Assembly (NCBI RefSeq): GCF_013377235.1
Contig: NZ_CP016226.1
Location: 1,302,001-1,366,000, forward strand
DNA: 64,000 nucleotides
Direction: 5' to 3'
From: Mannheimia varigena
Lineage (GTDB): Bacteria > Pseudomonadota > Gammaproteobacteria > Enterobacterales > Pasteurellaceae
Part shown: positions 24,226-33,317 of the stretch, one piece after another
Layout of the letters: each line of letters begins with the position of its first letter
How positions within the stretch are numbered: position 1 is the stretch's first letter
Notes under the pieces: generated by a model
Seen by the model: the letters and a program-made list of their open reading frames with translations, nothing else
Told to the model about the DNA's origin: nothing
The model's database searches: none
Translations under genes and position numbers: made by a program

Positions 24226-25992
24226 ATGACAACCCTCAAATCAACTCCCGTAAAAATTGGTATCCGCCCAACTATTGACGGTCGCCGTTTAGGAGTGCGT
24301 GAATCACTTGAAGATCAAACAATGAATATGGCGAAAGCCGTTGCACAATTAATTCAATCTGAAATCCGCCACCCAAATGGGGATTTTGTCGAATGCGTGA
24401 TTGCAGACTCCACCATCGGTGGCGTTGCCGAAGCTGCGGCTTGTGCCGAAAAATTCAAACGTGAAAATGTCGGTGCTGTAATTACTGTAACCCCTTGTTG
24501 GTGCTACGGTTCTGAAACCATTGATATGGATCCGCATATGCCAAAAGCAATTTGGGGCTTTAACGGTACAGAACGCCCGGGTGCAGTGTATTTAGCCGCT
24601 GCTTTAGCAGGTCATAGCCAATTAGGTTTACCAGCATTCTCCATTTATGGCACTGAAGTGCAAGAGGCAGGCGACCAATCCATTCCGGCTGATGTTCGTG
24701 AAAAATTATTGCGTTTTGCTCGTGCAGGCTTAGCGGTGGCAACCCTTCGTGGCAAATCTTATTTATCTATCGGTTCAGTTTCAATGGGTATCGCAGGTTC
24801 TATCGTAAACCAACAATTCTTCCAAGAATATTTAGGTATGCGTAATGAATACGTAGATATGACTGAAATTAAACGCCGTTTAGATCGCAACATCTACGAT
24901 GACGCAGAATTTAAATTAGCGATGGAATGGGTAAAAACCTATTGCAAAGAAGGTGTTGATGTGAATGCACCGGAAAACCAACGTAGCCCAGAAGAACGTG
25001 CCAAACTTTGGGAAGATGTGGTGAAAATGACCATCATCGCCCGTGATTTAATGGTCGGCAACCCACGTTTAGCAGAATTAGGTTATGGCGAAGAAGCGTT
25101 AGGTCATAATGCGATTGCTGCCGGTTTCCAAGGGCAACGCCAATGGACAGACCATTTACCAAACGGCGATTTCTTAGAGGCAACACTGAACTCCACCTAT
25201 GACTGGAACGGTGTGCGAGCACCATACATTATGGCAACTGAAAATGACAGCTTAAATGGCGTGAATATGTTGTTCGGTAACTTATTAACCGGTCAAGCCC
25301 AAGTGTTTGCGGATGTGCGTACTTACTGGAGCGAAGATTCTGTTGAACGTGTTACCGGCTGGCGTCCGGAAAGTGGCTTTATCCACTTAATCAACTCAGG
25401 TTCAGCAGCATTAGACGGCACAGGTCAGCATACCGACAAAGACGGCAAACCTGTTATCAAACCGGTTTGGGAAGTCACCGAAGAAGATGGCAAACGTTGC
25501 TTAGAGAATACTCGCTGGTGTCCGGCAGTTCACGAATACTTCCGTGGCGGCGGTTTATCTTCTCAATTCTTAACCAAAGGCGGAATGCCGTTTACGATGC
25601 ACCGAATCAACCTCATCAAAGGCATTGGTCCTGTATTACAAATTGCGGAAGGTTGGTCAATCGACTTACCGGAACACGTTCACGACACCTTAAACAAACG
25701 TACCAATGAAACTTGGCCAACCACTTGGTTCGTGCCTCGCTTAACCGGTAAAGGTGCATTCGCAGATGTGTATAGCGTGATGGCAAACTGGGGAGCAAAC
25801 CACTGTGTAGCCACTTTCGGACACGTCGGTGCAGACTTAATCACCCTTGCATCAATGTTACGCATTCCGGTTTGTATGCACAACGTGGAAGATAAAGATG
25901 TATTCCGTCCAAGTGCGTGGAACGGTTTCGGTCAAGACAAAGAAGGTCAAGACTACCGTGCGTGTGCAAACTTTGGACCGCTTTATAAATAA
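24226..25992 (+). CDS. fucI: L-fucose isomerase
   Basis: Mn-dependent ketol isomerase converting L-fucose to L-fuculose, first step of the pathway. 588 residues, close to E. coli FucI (591). Conserved blocks include GIRPTIDGRRLGVRESLEDQT at the N-terminus, TVTPCWCYGSETIDMDP near residue 87, and GHVGADLITLASMLRIPVCMHN near residue 533 holding the metal-binding His. AAGGAG ribosome-binding site, CRP-dependent promoter. First gene of fucI-K-U-A-P-O. Confidence 0.97.
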   Translation: MTTLKSTPVKIGIRPTIDGRRLGVRESLEDQTMNMAKAVAQLIQSEIRHPNGDFVECVIADSTIGGVAEAAACAEKFKRENVGAVITVTPCWCYGSETIDMDPHMPKAIWGFNGTERPGAVYLAAALAGHSQLGLPAFSIYGTEVQEAGDQSIPADVREKLLRFARAGLAVATLRGKSYLSIGSVSMGIAGSIVNQQFFQEYLGMRNEYVDMTEIKRRLDRNIYDDAEFKLAMEWVKTYCKEGVDVNAPENQRSPEERAKLWEDVVKMTIIARDLMVGNPRLAELGYGEEALGHNAIAAGFQGQRQWTDHLPNGDFLEATLNSTYDWNGVRAPYIMATENDSLNGVNMLFGNLLTGQAQVFADVRTYWSEDSVERVTGWRPESGFIHLINSGSAALDGTGQHTDKDGKPVIKPVWEVTEEDGKRCLENTRWCPAVHEYFRGGGLSSQFLTKGGMPFTMHRINLIKGIGPVLQIAEGWSIDLPEHVHDTLNKRTNETWPTTWFVPRLTGKGAFADVYSVMANWGANHCVATFGHVGADLITLASMLRIPVCMHNVEDKDVFRPSAWNGFGQDKEGQDYRACANFGPLYK

Positions 25993-25997
25993 GCACT

Positions 25998-26043
25998 TAC
26001 AAGCGGTTAAATTTGTAAAAAAATTTGCAAATAAGACCGCTTG
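25998..26043. repeat. Inverted pair of DNA-uptake sequences after fucI
   Basis: ACAAGCGGTTAAATTTG and an opposed AAGACCGCTTG surround AAATTTGCAAAT. It can fold into a stem between fucI and fucK and may reduce downstream expression. Confidence 0.8.
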
Positions 26044-26062
26044 ATCAAACCTAAAACGATAC

Positions 26063-26081
26063 GGACGCACGCAGTGCGTCC
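26063..26081. repeat. REP-like palindrome between fucI and fucK
   Basis: GGACGCAC-GCA-GTGCGTCC, perfect 8-bp arms and 3-base loop, flanked by CCTACAAGG on the right. Its GC-rich sequence stands out from the surrounding AT-rich DNA; it could be an intergenic mobile palindrome. Confidence 0.7.
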
Positions 26082-26109
26082 CTACAAGGAAATAACAAGG
26101 GGAAAACCT

Positions 26110-27543
26110 ATGTCTATTGCCCTTATTTTTGACTGTGGTGCTACAAACCTTCGTACTATTGCAATCAACCAAACAGGTCAAATTGTGGCGGCACATCACT
26201 TACCGAATAACACGCAACCTGATGCGGAAAATCCTGAATTTCACATTTGGGATATTGAAGAAATTTGGTCAAAACTAATGACCTGTGCCAAGCAGACGCT
26301 TTCCCAGCTTTCAGCACAACAACGACAAGAGATTGTTGGGATTTCGGTCACCACCTTTGGCGTGGACGGTGCATTGTTTGACAAAAACGGCAAGCAGCTT
26401 TACCCGATTATCTCGTGGAAATGCCCGAGAACCTTGCCAATTATGGAAAATCTCGCCAACCATATTGATGTGGAAGCCTTATATCGCCGCAACGGCGTGG
26501 GGCATTACAGCTTCAATACGCTGTTCAAACTATTATGGTTAAAAGAGAACAAACCTGAAATTTACCAACAAGCTGAGAGCTTCTTATTTATTTCGTCCAT
26601 TTTGACCTACCGTTTAACCGGCATGCAAAGCACCGACCGCACAATGGCAGGTACCTCAATGATGACAAATATTGAAAATGACTCTTGGGATAAAGAAGTG
26701 TTAGACCTACTTGGCTTAACTGAAAACCATTTCCCACCAATGAAAAGTGCCGGGGAGGTTGTGGGAACATTAAAAGGAGACATTTCCCACGAGCTCGGTT
26801 TAAGCGGTCAAATTCCGGTAATTTCTTGCGGACACGACACCCAATTTGCGATTTTCGGATCAGGTGCTGGTTATAACCAACCAGTCTTAAGCTCCGGTAC
26901 TTGGGAAATCTTAATGGTGCGTACACCACAAGCGAAACCGGAATGGCAATTCGTGCAAAACGGCTTAACCATTGAATTTGACAGCCAAGCGGGTTACTTC
27001 AACCCAGGCGTGCAATGGGTGGCTTCAGGGGTAATGGAATGGTTCGGCAAACTATTCTTCTCTGATGTCGCAACAACAGATAACTACTACTTAACGATGA
27101 TCAAAGAAGCCGTAGAGGTTCCTGCAGGTGCAAATGGTGTGAAATTAGTCGGTAATTTTGACGGCACAACCAACCAAACAGGTTCTATTGTTGGCTTATC
27201 CATGCATACCTCGCGTGGCGAAATTTACCGAGCAGGTTTGGAATACATGGCTCACCGCCTAAAAGACGGACTGAACGTATTACAAAAAGTCGGCAACTTT
27301 AATGCGGAAAGTTTAATTTGCGTGGGTGGTGGCTCCAAAAATGCGTTATGGAACCAAATCCGAGCAGATGTTTTAAACCGCCCGATTGATGTGGTGGATT
27401 TCCCAGAAAGTACCGTGCTAGGTGCAGCCATGTTTACCTTTGCCGGAGCTGGCGTGTTTGACAGCCCGAATGCAGCACAACAGGCGATGAAGCCAAATGT
27501 GAAACGGGTTGATCCATCCGCCAATAGTGAGTTTTATAAATAA
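26110..27543 (+). CDS. fucK: L-fuculokinase
   Basis: FGGY-family kinase that phosphorylates L-fuculose to L-fuculose-1-phosphate. 477 residues starting MSIALIFDCGATNLRTIAIN (phosphate-1 loop). GGGSKNALWNQIRADVLNRP near residue 405 is the C-terminal nucleotide-binding block. The longer frame from 26041 starts in the uptake/REP region; the ATG at 26110 has AAGGGG upstream and matches the family start. Confidence 0.95.
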   Translation: MSIALIFDCGATNLRTIAINQTGQIVAAHHLPNNTQPDAENPEFHIWDIEEIWSKLMTCAKQTLSQLSAQQRQEIVGISVTTFGVDGALFDKNGKQLYPIISWKCPRTLPIMENLANHIDVEALYRRNGVGHYSFNTLFKLLWLKENKPEIYQQAESFLFISSILTYRLTGMQSTDRTMAGTSMMTNIENDSWDKEVLDLLGLTENHFPPMKSAGEVVGTLKGDISHELGLSGQIPVISCGHDTQFAIFGSGAGYNQPVLSSGTWEILMVRTPQAKPEWQFVQNGLTIEFDSQAGYFNPGVQWVASGVMEWFGKLFFSDVATTDNYYLTMIKEAVEVPAGANGVKLVGNFDGTTNQTGSIVGLSMHTSRGEIYRAGLEYMAHRLKDGLNVLQKVGNFNAESLICVGGGSKNALWNQIRADVLNRPIDVVDFPESTVLGAAMFTFAGAGVFDSPNAAQQAMKPNVKRVDPSANSEFYK

Positions 27544-27554
27544 AGCTTTTTCTT

Positions 27555-27579
27555 CTCCCTCTAACTCCCTCTAAGGGAG
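27555..27579. repeat. Tandem decamer forming a hairpin between fucK and fucU
   Basis: CTCCCTCTAA occurs twice in tandem (27555-27564, 27565-27574) and the second copy pairs with AGGGAG (27574-27579) to give CTCCCT-CTA-AGGGAG. It looks like a REP-type intergenic element within the operon. Confidence 0.7.
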
Positions 27580-27603
27580 AGGAAATATAAAGAGGAGTTA
27601 AAA

Positions 27604-28035
27604 ATGTTAAAAGGTATCCATCCGGCAATTTCACCGGAATTATTAAAAACCTTAGCCGAAATGGGGCATGGAGACGAATTAGTGCTTTCAGATGCTCATT
27701 TTCCTGCACACTCTATTCATCAAAAAGTAATCCGTGCAGATGGCTTAAGCGTTGCCACCTTATTAGAAGGCATTTCTGCCCTATTTGAATTTGACCAATA
27801 TGTTGAAGCTCCACTAGCAATGATGCAAGCCGTACTGGGTGACAGCTTAGATCCAAGTGTAGAAGAACGCTATCTTGCCGCCATTGCTAAAGTCAACGGT
27901 ACTGTTCCGAAAGTAGAGCGTGTAGAACGCTTTGCTTTCTACGATAGAGCGAAAACCGCTTATGCGGTCGTCATTACTGGCGAATTAGCAAAATACGGCA
28001 ACATTATCATTAAAAAAGGGGTTACGCCTGTTTAA
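27604..28035 (+). CDS. fucU: L-fucose mutarotase
   Basis: 143-residue RbsD/FucU-family mutarotase interconverting the alpha and beta anomers of L-fucose to supply the isomerase. Conserved blocks: MLKGIHPAISPELLKTLAEMGHGDELVLSDAHFPA (catalytic His and Asp) and RFAFYDRAKTAYAVV near the C-terminus. Decameric, cytosolic. GAGGAG ribosome-binding site. Fifth residue pattern and length match E. coli FucU (140). Confidence 0.96.
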   Translation: MLKGIHPAISPELLKTLAEMGHGDELVLSDAHFPAHSIHQKVIRADGLSVATLLEGISALFEFDQYVEAPLAMMQAVLGDSLDPSVEERYLAAIAKVNGTVPKVERVERFAFYDRAKTAYAVVITGELAKYGNIIIKKGVTPV

Positions 28036-28093
28036 GTACAAGCGGTTAAGAAATCAGAATTTTTACAAATACAATATTAAAAGGAGTTCAAAA

Positions 28094-28744
28094 ATGGAAA
28101 GACAGGCTCTTGCAAGACAAATTATTGATACTTGTTTAGAAATGACCCGTCTCGGTTTAAACCAAGGCACAGCAGGTAATGTAAGTGTGCGTTATAAAGA
28201 CGGTATGCTTATTACCCCAACCGGCACACCTTATGAGGAGATGACGGAAGATTCCATCGTATTCGTAGATAGTAATGGTAAACACGAAGAGGGCAAACTG
28301 CCGTCAAGTGAGTGGCAGTTCCATTTAGCTGTATATGAGGCCCGTCCTGAATTAAATGCAGTAGTTCACAACCACGCAAAAAACTGTGCAGCAGTGTCAA
28401 TTCTAGGGGAGGCGATTCCTGCTATCCACTATATGATTGCATGTACCGGCACAGATCATATTCCGTGCGTACCTTATGCGCCATTTGGGACTCACCAACT
28501 TTCTGAATATGTACGTGAAGGGATTAAAGGCAGTAAAGCAATTTTACTTGCCCACCATGGGTTAATTACCGCAGATAAAAGCCTAGATAAAGCATTAGGT
28601 ATAGCGCATGAGGTAGAAGTGATTGCAGAGTGGTACTTAAAACTCCTTGCGACGGGTAAACCAATTCCAACATTAAATAAAGAACAGATGGATGTTGTAT
28701 TAGAGAAGTTTAAATCCTACGGTTCTTGGGTGGAAGAAAAATAA
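28094..28744 (+). CDS. fucA: L-fuculose-1-phosphate aldolase
   Basis: Class II zinc aldolase splitting L-fuculose-1-phosphate into dihydroxyacetone phosphate and L-lactaldehyde. 216 residues (E. coli 215). GTAGNVSVR near residue 27 and PTGTPYEEM bind phosphate; Glu in SSEWQFH near residue 73 is catalytic; Zn ligands lie in AVVHNHAKNC (two His) and LLAHHGLIT (His). AAAGGAG ribosome-binding site. Confidence 0.97.
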   Translation: MERQALARQIIDTCLEMTRLGLNQGTAGNVSVRYKDGMLITPTGTPYEEMTEDSIVFVDSNGKHEEGKLPSSEWQFHLAVYEARPELNAVVHNHAKNCAAVSILGEAIPAIHYMIACTGTDHIPCVPYAPFGTHQLSEYVREGIKGSKAILLAHHGLITADKSLDKALGIAHEVEVIAEWYLKLLATGKPIPTLNKEQMDVVLEKFKSYGSWVEEK

Positions 28745-28776
28745 TAACTAAATCACATCAATAGAAGGAATGTCCT

Positions 28777-30066
28777 ATGACAGCTAAAGTTCTTGAGAAA
28801 AAATTTGTAGTGCCATTTATTTTAATTACCACATTATTTGCTCTTTGGGGTTTTGCAAATGATATTACCAACCCTATGGTAGCGGTGTTCCAAACTGTGA
28901 TGGAAATTCCCGCCTCTGAGGCAGCTCTCGTTCAGTTCGCTTTCTATGGGGGTTACGGCACAATGGCAATTCCTGCAGCACTTTTTGCCAGCCGTTATAA
29001 TTATAAAGCAGGAGTGTTATTAGGCTTAGCACTCTATGCTATCGGGGCGTTCTTATTTATTCCTGCCGCAATGTATGAGCAGTTCTCGTTTTTTCTTTGG
29101 TCGCTTTACATTTTAACTTTTGGTTTAGCATTCTTAGAAACGACAGCAAACCCATACATTCTTTCAATGGGAGATCCAGCTACTGCAACACGCCGCTTAA
29201 ACTTAGCTCAATCCTTTAATCCGCTAGGCTCTATCACAGGTATGTTTGTTGCATCACAAATCGTATTAACAAACTTAGAATCCGAAAAACGTGATGCCGC
29301 AGGTAACTTACTATTCAACTCTTTATCTGCTGCAGAGAAAGCTATTGTTAAAACACACGATTTAACAATGATTCGTAACCCGTACGTTGTAATTGGTTTA
29401 GTGGTTGTTGCAGTATTTATCATCATTGCGTTATACAAAATGCCAGCAACAAAAGTAGAATCAGCAAACCGTATTTCTGCTAAAGAATCTTTCAATCGCT
29501 TAATTGCCAATGCTCGTTATCGTGAAGGTGTTATTGCACAAGTATTCTACGTGGGTGTACAAATTATGTGCTGGACGTTCATCATTCAATATGCAGAACG
29601 TATTGGTCTAACTAAATCGGAAGCACAAAACTGGAACATTGCGGCAATGGCATTATTCATCAGTAGTCGCTTTATTAGTACCGCATTAATGAAATACTTA
29701 AAAGCTGAATTAATGCTATTCCTTTTCGCAGTAGGTGGTTTCTTCAGCATTCTTGGCGTAATCTTCATTGATGGTATGGGCGGATTATACTGCTTAGTAT
29801 TAACCTCTGGCTTTATGTCTCTCATGTTCCCAACTATTTACGGTATTGCATTAGACGGTCAAGGCGGAGAATCTACATTAGGTGCAGCAGGTTTAGTCAT
29901 GGCGATTGTTGGCGGTGCATTAATGCCACCTCTACAAGGTTGGATTATCGACCAAGGTACAGTAGCTGGAATGCCAGCGGTTAATTTCTCATTCATTCTT
30001 CCACTTATCTGCTTTGTAGCAATTGCAATCTACGGCTATCGTTGCTGGAAAGTATTATTAAAATAA
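28777..30066 (+). CDS. fucP: L-fucose:proton symporter
   Basis: 429-residue major-facilitator permease with twelve predicted inner-membrane helices. The first helix contains LITTLFALWGFANDITNPMV, the FHS-family signature with the Asp-Asn pair, and QFAFYGGYGTMAIPAALFASRYNYKAG follows. It imports L-fucose with a proton. Located after the catabolic enzymes in the same operon; AAGGA ribosome-binding site; followed by a terminator. Confidence 0.96.
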   Translation: MTAKVLEKKFVVPFILITTLFALWGFANDITNPMVAVFQTVMEIPASEAALVQFAFYGGYGTMAIPAALFASRYNYKAGVLLGLALYAIGAFLFIPAAMYEQFSFFLWSLYILTFGLAFLETTANPYILSMGDPATATRRLNLAQSFNPLGSITGMFVASQIVLTNLESEKRDAAGNLLFNSLSAAEKAIVKTHDLTMIRNPYVVIGLVVVAVFIIIALYKMPATKVESANRISAKESFNRLIANARYREGVIAQVFYVGVQIMCWTFIIQYAERIGLTKSEAQNWNIAAMALFISSRFISTALMKYLKAELMLFLFAVGGFFSILGVIFIDGMGGLYCLVLTSGFMSLMFPTIYGIALDGQGGESTLGAAGLVMAIVGGALMPPLQGWIIDQGTVAGMPAVNFSFILPLICFVAIAIYGYRCWKVLLK

Positions 30067-30074
30067 ACAAACAT

Positions 30075-30100
30075 AAGCGGGCAAAATAGCCCGCTTTTTT
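30075..30100 (+). terminator. Terminator after fucP
   Basis: AAGCGGGC (30075-30082) pairs with GCCCGCTT (30089-30096), 6-base loop, then T-run. It separates fucP from fucO and may lower or uncouple fucO expression. Confidence 0.88.
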
Positions 30101-30179
30101 GCAAAAAAATTATGAAAAATGACCGCTTGCAAGGTTGATAGAACTAAATTCATTTTTTTAAATTAAGAGGAAAATAACT

Positions 30180-31331
30180 ATGGCTAATCGTCTTATTCTC
30201 AATGAAACCAGCTATCACGGTAAAGGAGCAATTCAACACATTGTTCACGAAGTGAAAAGTCGCAGTTTCAACAAAGCCCTTGTGGTAACCGACAAAGATC
30301 TCATCAAATTCAACGTGGCACAAAAAGTCACCTCGCTACTTGATGCAGAAGGCTTACCTTATGAGATTTTTGATGAAGTAAAAGCTAACCCTGCGGTTGA
30401 TGTCATTAAAGCAGGGGTAGAAAAATTTAAAGCCTCAGGAGCAGATTATTTAATCGCTATCGGTGGCGGCTCGCCGATTGATAGTGCCAAAGCGATTGGG
30501 ATCATCATCAACAACCCGGAATTTAGTGATGTATTATCGCTCGAAGGTGTTGCCCCAACCCACCAAAAATGCGTGCCAATTATCGCCGTGCCAACCACTG
30601 CAGGTACGGCGGCGGAAGTGACCATCAACTACGTTATCACAGACGAAGAGAAAAAACGTAAATTCGTTTGCGTGGACGTCCACGATGTGCCAGCCGTTGC
30701 CGTGGTTGACCCTGATATGATGGAGTCAATGCCGAAAAGCCTTGCTGCCGCAACCGGCATGGACGCATTAACCCACGCTATTGAAGGCTATATCACCAAA
30801 GCCGCTTGGGAATTAACCGACGCCCTACACCTCAAAGCGATTGAATTAATCAGTCGCTCACTACGTGGTGCGGTAGAGAAAAATCCAAAAGATATTGAAG
30901 GAATGGCACTCGGTCAATATGTTGCGGGAATGGGCTTCTCGAATGTGGGCCTAGGCGTGGTGCATAGTATGGCTCACCCACTTTCTGCTTACTACGACAC
31001 CCCACACGGTATTGCCAACGCCGTGCTGCTGCCGTATGTGATGGAGTTCAACAAAAACTACACCGGCGAAAAATACCGTGAAATTGCCCGTGCAATGGGT
31101 GTGAAAGGCGTTGATGAGATGACTCAAGAAGAGTACCGCAATGCGGCAATCCAAGCGGTGCAACAGCTCTCACAAGATGTCGGCATTCCGCCGAAACTCC
31201 ACCAAATCGGCGTGAAAGAAGAAGATTTGGTTGCATTGTCTGTGGATGCGTTTAACGACGTCTGCACCGGCGGCAACCCTCGTGATTGCACACCGGAAGA
31301 GTTATTAGAAGTATATAAAACCGCATTCTAA
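30180..31331 (+). CDS. fucO: L-lactaldehyde reductase (1,2-propanediol oxidoreductase)
   Basis: Iron-dependent group III alcohol dehydrogenase that reduces L-lactaldehyde to L-1,2-propanediol under anaerobic conditions. 383 residues, same as E. coli. NAD-binding GGGSPIDSAKAIG near residue 97 and the metal site ATGMDALTHAIEGY near residue 198 with HSMAHPLSAYYDTPHGIANAV near residue 262. Lies after the fucP terminator; serves both fucose and rhamnose catabolism because both yield lactaldehyde. Confidence 0.95.
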   Translation: MANRLILNETSYHGKGAIQHIVHEVKSRSFNKALVVTDKDLIKFNVAQKVTSLLDAEGLPYEIFDEVKANPAVDVIKAGVEKFKASGADYLIAIGGGSPIDSAKAIGIIINNPEFSDVLSLEGVAPTHQKCVPIIAVPTTAGTAAEVTINYVITDEEKKRKFVCVDVHDVPAVAVVDPDMMESMPKSLAAATGMDALTHAIEGYITKAAWELTDALHLKAIELISRSLRGAVEKNPKDIEGMALGQYVAGMGFSNVGLGVVHSMAHPLSAYYDTPHGIANAVLLPYVMEFNKNYTGEKYREIARAMGVKGVDEMTQEEYRNAAIQAVQQLSQDVGIPPKLHQIGVKEEDLVALSVDAFNDVCTGGNPRDCTPEELLEVYKTAF

Positions 31332-31351
31332 TTTCAATTCTCCTTGAACCT

Positions 31352-31397
31352 CAAGCGGTCATCTTTTTGCAAAAATTTGCAAGAAACCGACCGCTTG
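31352..31397. repeat. Inverted pair of DNA-uptake sequences after fucO
   Basis: CAAGCGGTC (31352-31360) and GACCGCTTG (31389-31397) flank TTTTTGCAAAAATTTGCAA. Located between the fucO stop and the long hairpin at 31443-31488. Confidence 0.8.
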
Positions 31398-31442
31398 TTT
31401 TTTTGGGGCTTATCACCAACATCACATATCAGATATTACCGA

Positions 31443-31488
31443 GAAAATGCCCGATTTTTCCATATTTACGGAAAAATCGGGCATTTTC
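31443..31488 (+). terminator. Very long perfect hairpin upstream of aldA
   Basis: A 19-bp perfect stem (31443-31461 with 31470-31488), 8-base loop, closing in TTTTC and a T-rich tail. Its inner arm ATGCCCGATTTTT is nearly the same as the fucR terminator arm. Likely terminator of fucO. Confidence 0.88.
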
Positions 31489-31509
31489 TTTATGATTTTC
31501 AACGTGAGG

Positions 31510-31529
31510 AATGTGATCTTATTCACATT
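31510..31529 (+). promoter_or_regulatory. CRP site upstream of aldA
   Basis: TGTGATCTTATTCACA (31512-31527) has both half-sites perfect, with symmetric A/T flanks. It gives aldA its own cAMP-CRP control. Confidence 0.9.
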
Positions 31530-31635
31530 TATGTATCAACATTAACAAGAAAACAACAATTTGTTTGCAAATTTTAACTGCTTAGCCAATGATAATAATG
31601 AATTTTCCACAGTGGATAATAACAAGGAGAAACCT

Positions 31636-33081
31636 ATGGTAAAACAGTATCAAATGTATATTAACGGTGAATTTGTCCCGGCGTTAGATGGCCGCACATT
31701 AGCGGTTTACAACCCGGCCACTGAGCAGGCTGTTTCTGAAGTACCTCGTGGTGGCGAAGCGGATGCTAAAATTGCGATTGATGCAGCAGAAGCGGCTCAA
31801 GAGGCGTGGGAGCGTTTGCCGGCGGTTGAGCGTGGTAAATATTTACGCAAAATTGCGGTGGGCATTCGTGAGCGTGCAGATGAAATCGCTCGCACTATTT
31901 CTGAAGAGATGGGCAAAACCTTATCACTTGCTACCGTTGAAGTGCATTTTACTGCCGACTATTTGGACTATATGGCGGAGTGGGCACGCCGTTACGAAGG
32001 CGAAATTATCCAAAGCGACCGCCCGAACGAGCATATTTTCCTCTACAAAAAAGCCATCGGTGTTACCACCGGTATCTTACCTTGGAACTTCCCATTCTTC
32101 TTAATCGCTCGTAAAGCGGCTCCGGCATTGGTAACAGGTAACACCATTGTTATCAAACCGAGTGAAGATGCACCAAACAATGCGATTTTATTCTCTGAAA
32201 TCGTGCACAAAATCGGCTTACCGAAAGGCGTATTTAACGTAGTGACCGGTTACGGTAACGAAGTTGGTCCGGAACTTTCAGGCAATGAAAAAGTGGGTAT
32301 GGTGTCGTTCACTGGTAGCCAATTTGCCGGTCAAAAAGTGATGGAAGCGGCAAGCAAAAACATCATTAAAGTGAACCTAGAGTTAGGTGGTAAAGCACCG
32401 GCTATCGTCTTAGACGATGCAGACTTAGACCTTGCAGCGACGGCGGTAGTGAACTCTCGTGTCATTAACTCAGGGCAAGTATGTAACTGTGCGGAGCGTA
32501 TTTACGTGCATAGCTCCATCAAAGATCAATTCGTACAAAAACTCGTTGAGCGTATGAAAGCGGTGAAATACGGCAACCCGTTAGAGCGTGATGATATTGA
32601 TATGGGGCCGATGGTCAACGAAAAAGGCTTACACAAAGTGCAAGAAATGGTGAGCCACGCTATCCACCAAGGCGGTAAATTAGTGCTTGGCGGTAAAGCT
32701 ATTGAAGGCACGGGTTACTATTTCGAGCCGACAATTATCGAAAACGTAGACAACACAATGGACATTATGCGTCACGAAATTTTTGGGCCGGTAATTCCTG
32801 TTGCAACTTTTGAAACCATTGATGAAGCGATCAGTTTAGCGAACGACTGCGAATACGGCTTAACCTCATCGGTTTACACCCAAAATATCAATAAAGCAAT
32901 GAAAGTTACTTCTCGTCTAAAATTCGGCGAAACCTATGTGAACCGTGAAAACTTCGAGGCAATGCAAGGCTACCACGCTGGCTGGCGCAAATCAGGTATC
33001 GGCGGTGCAGACGGCAAACACGGCTTAGAAGAATACCTCCAAACTCAGGTAGTTTACCTGCAATTTGATGATAACATTTAA
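31636..33081 (+). CDS. aldA: Lactaldehyde dehydrogenase
   Basis: NAD-dependent aldehyde dehydrogenase oxidising L-lactaldehyde to L-lactate (also glycolaldehyde). 481 residues (E. coli AldA 479). Oxyanion/cofactor block ILPWNFPFFLIARKAAPAL near residue 147, FTGSQFAGQKV near residue 225, catalytic Glu in LELGGKAPAIVL near residue 248 and catalytic Cys in NSGQVCNCAER near residue 283. The start at 31636 has CAAGGAG upstream; the longer frame to 31561 is leader. Separate transcription unit with CRP site and terminator. Confidence 0.95.
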   Translation: MVKQYQMYINGEFVPALDGRTLAVYNPATEQAVSEVPRGGEADAKIAIDAAEAAQEAWERLPAVERGKYLRKIAVGIRERADEIARTISEEMGKTLSLATVEVHFTADYLDYMAEWARRYEGEIIQSDRPNEHIFLYKKAIGVTTGILPWNFPFFLIARKAAPALVTGNTIVIKPSEDAPNNAILFSEIVHKIGLPKGVFNVVTGYGNEVGPELSGNEKVGMVSFTGSQFAGQKVMEAASKNIIKVNLELGGKAPAIVLDDADLDLAATAVVNSRVINSGQVCNCAERIYVHSSIKDQFVQKLVERMKAVKYGNPLERDDIDMGPMVNEKGLHKVQEMVSHAIHQGGKLVLGGKAIEGTGYYFEPTIIENVDNTMDIMRHEIFGPVIPVATFETIDEAISLANDCEYGLTSSVYTQNINKAMKVTSRLKFGETYVNRENFEAMQGYHAGWRKSGIGGADGKHGLEEYLQTQVVYLQFDDNI

Positions 33082-33097
33082 ACATTAAGATAAGTGC

Positions 33098-33132
33098 AAA
33101 ACCTCATTCGCTCCTCAGAAGGAGGTTTTTTT
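33098..33132 (+). terminator. Terminator of aldA
   Basis: AAAACCTC (33098-33105) pairs with GAGGTTTT (33122-33129), T7 follows. An inner CTCCT-CAGA-AGGAG stem is an alternative fold. Confidence 0.85.
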
Positions 33133-33317
33133 GTAAGTAAATTGAGAAGAAAGATAATAAATCGTTACATAAATGTTAATCTATTATTTAGAATTAACTC
33201 TTTTATGTTATTTAATTTGCTATTTGAATTAATTAGGTTCAAAATACCTTTGCTATTATGAAATGATGTTTCATAAAATAGAGCAACACAACAATTCTTT
33301 CAAATTAGGATTTCATT

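Noticed and set aside
31602..31622. TTTTCCACA/GTGGATAA back-to-back, resembling DnaA boxes; similar words near 14105 and 14170
   Set aside because: Only isolated near-matches, no AT-rich unwinding region or origin genes; expected by chance in AT-rich DNA.
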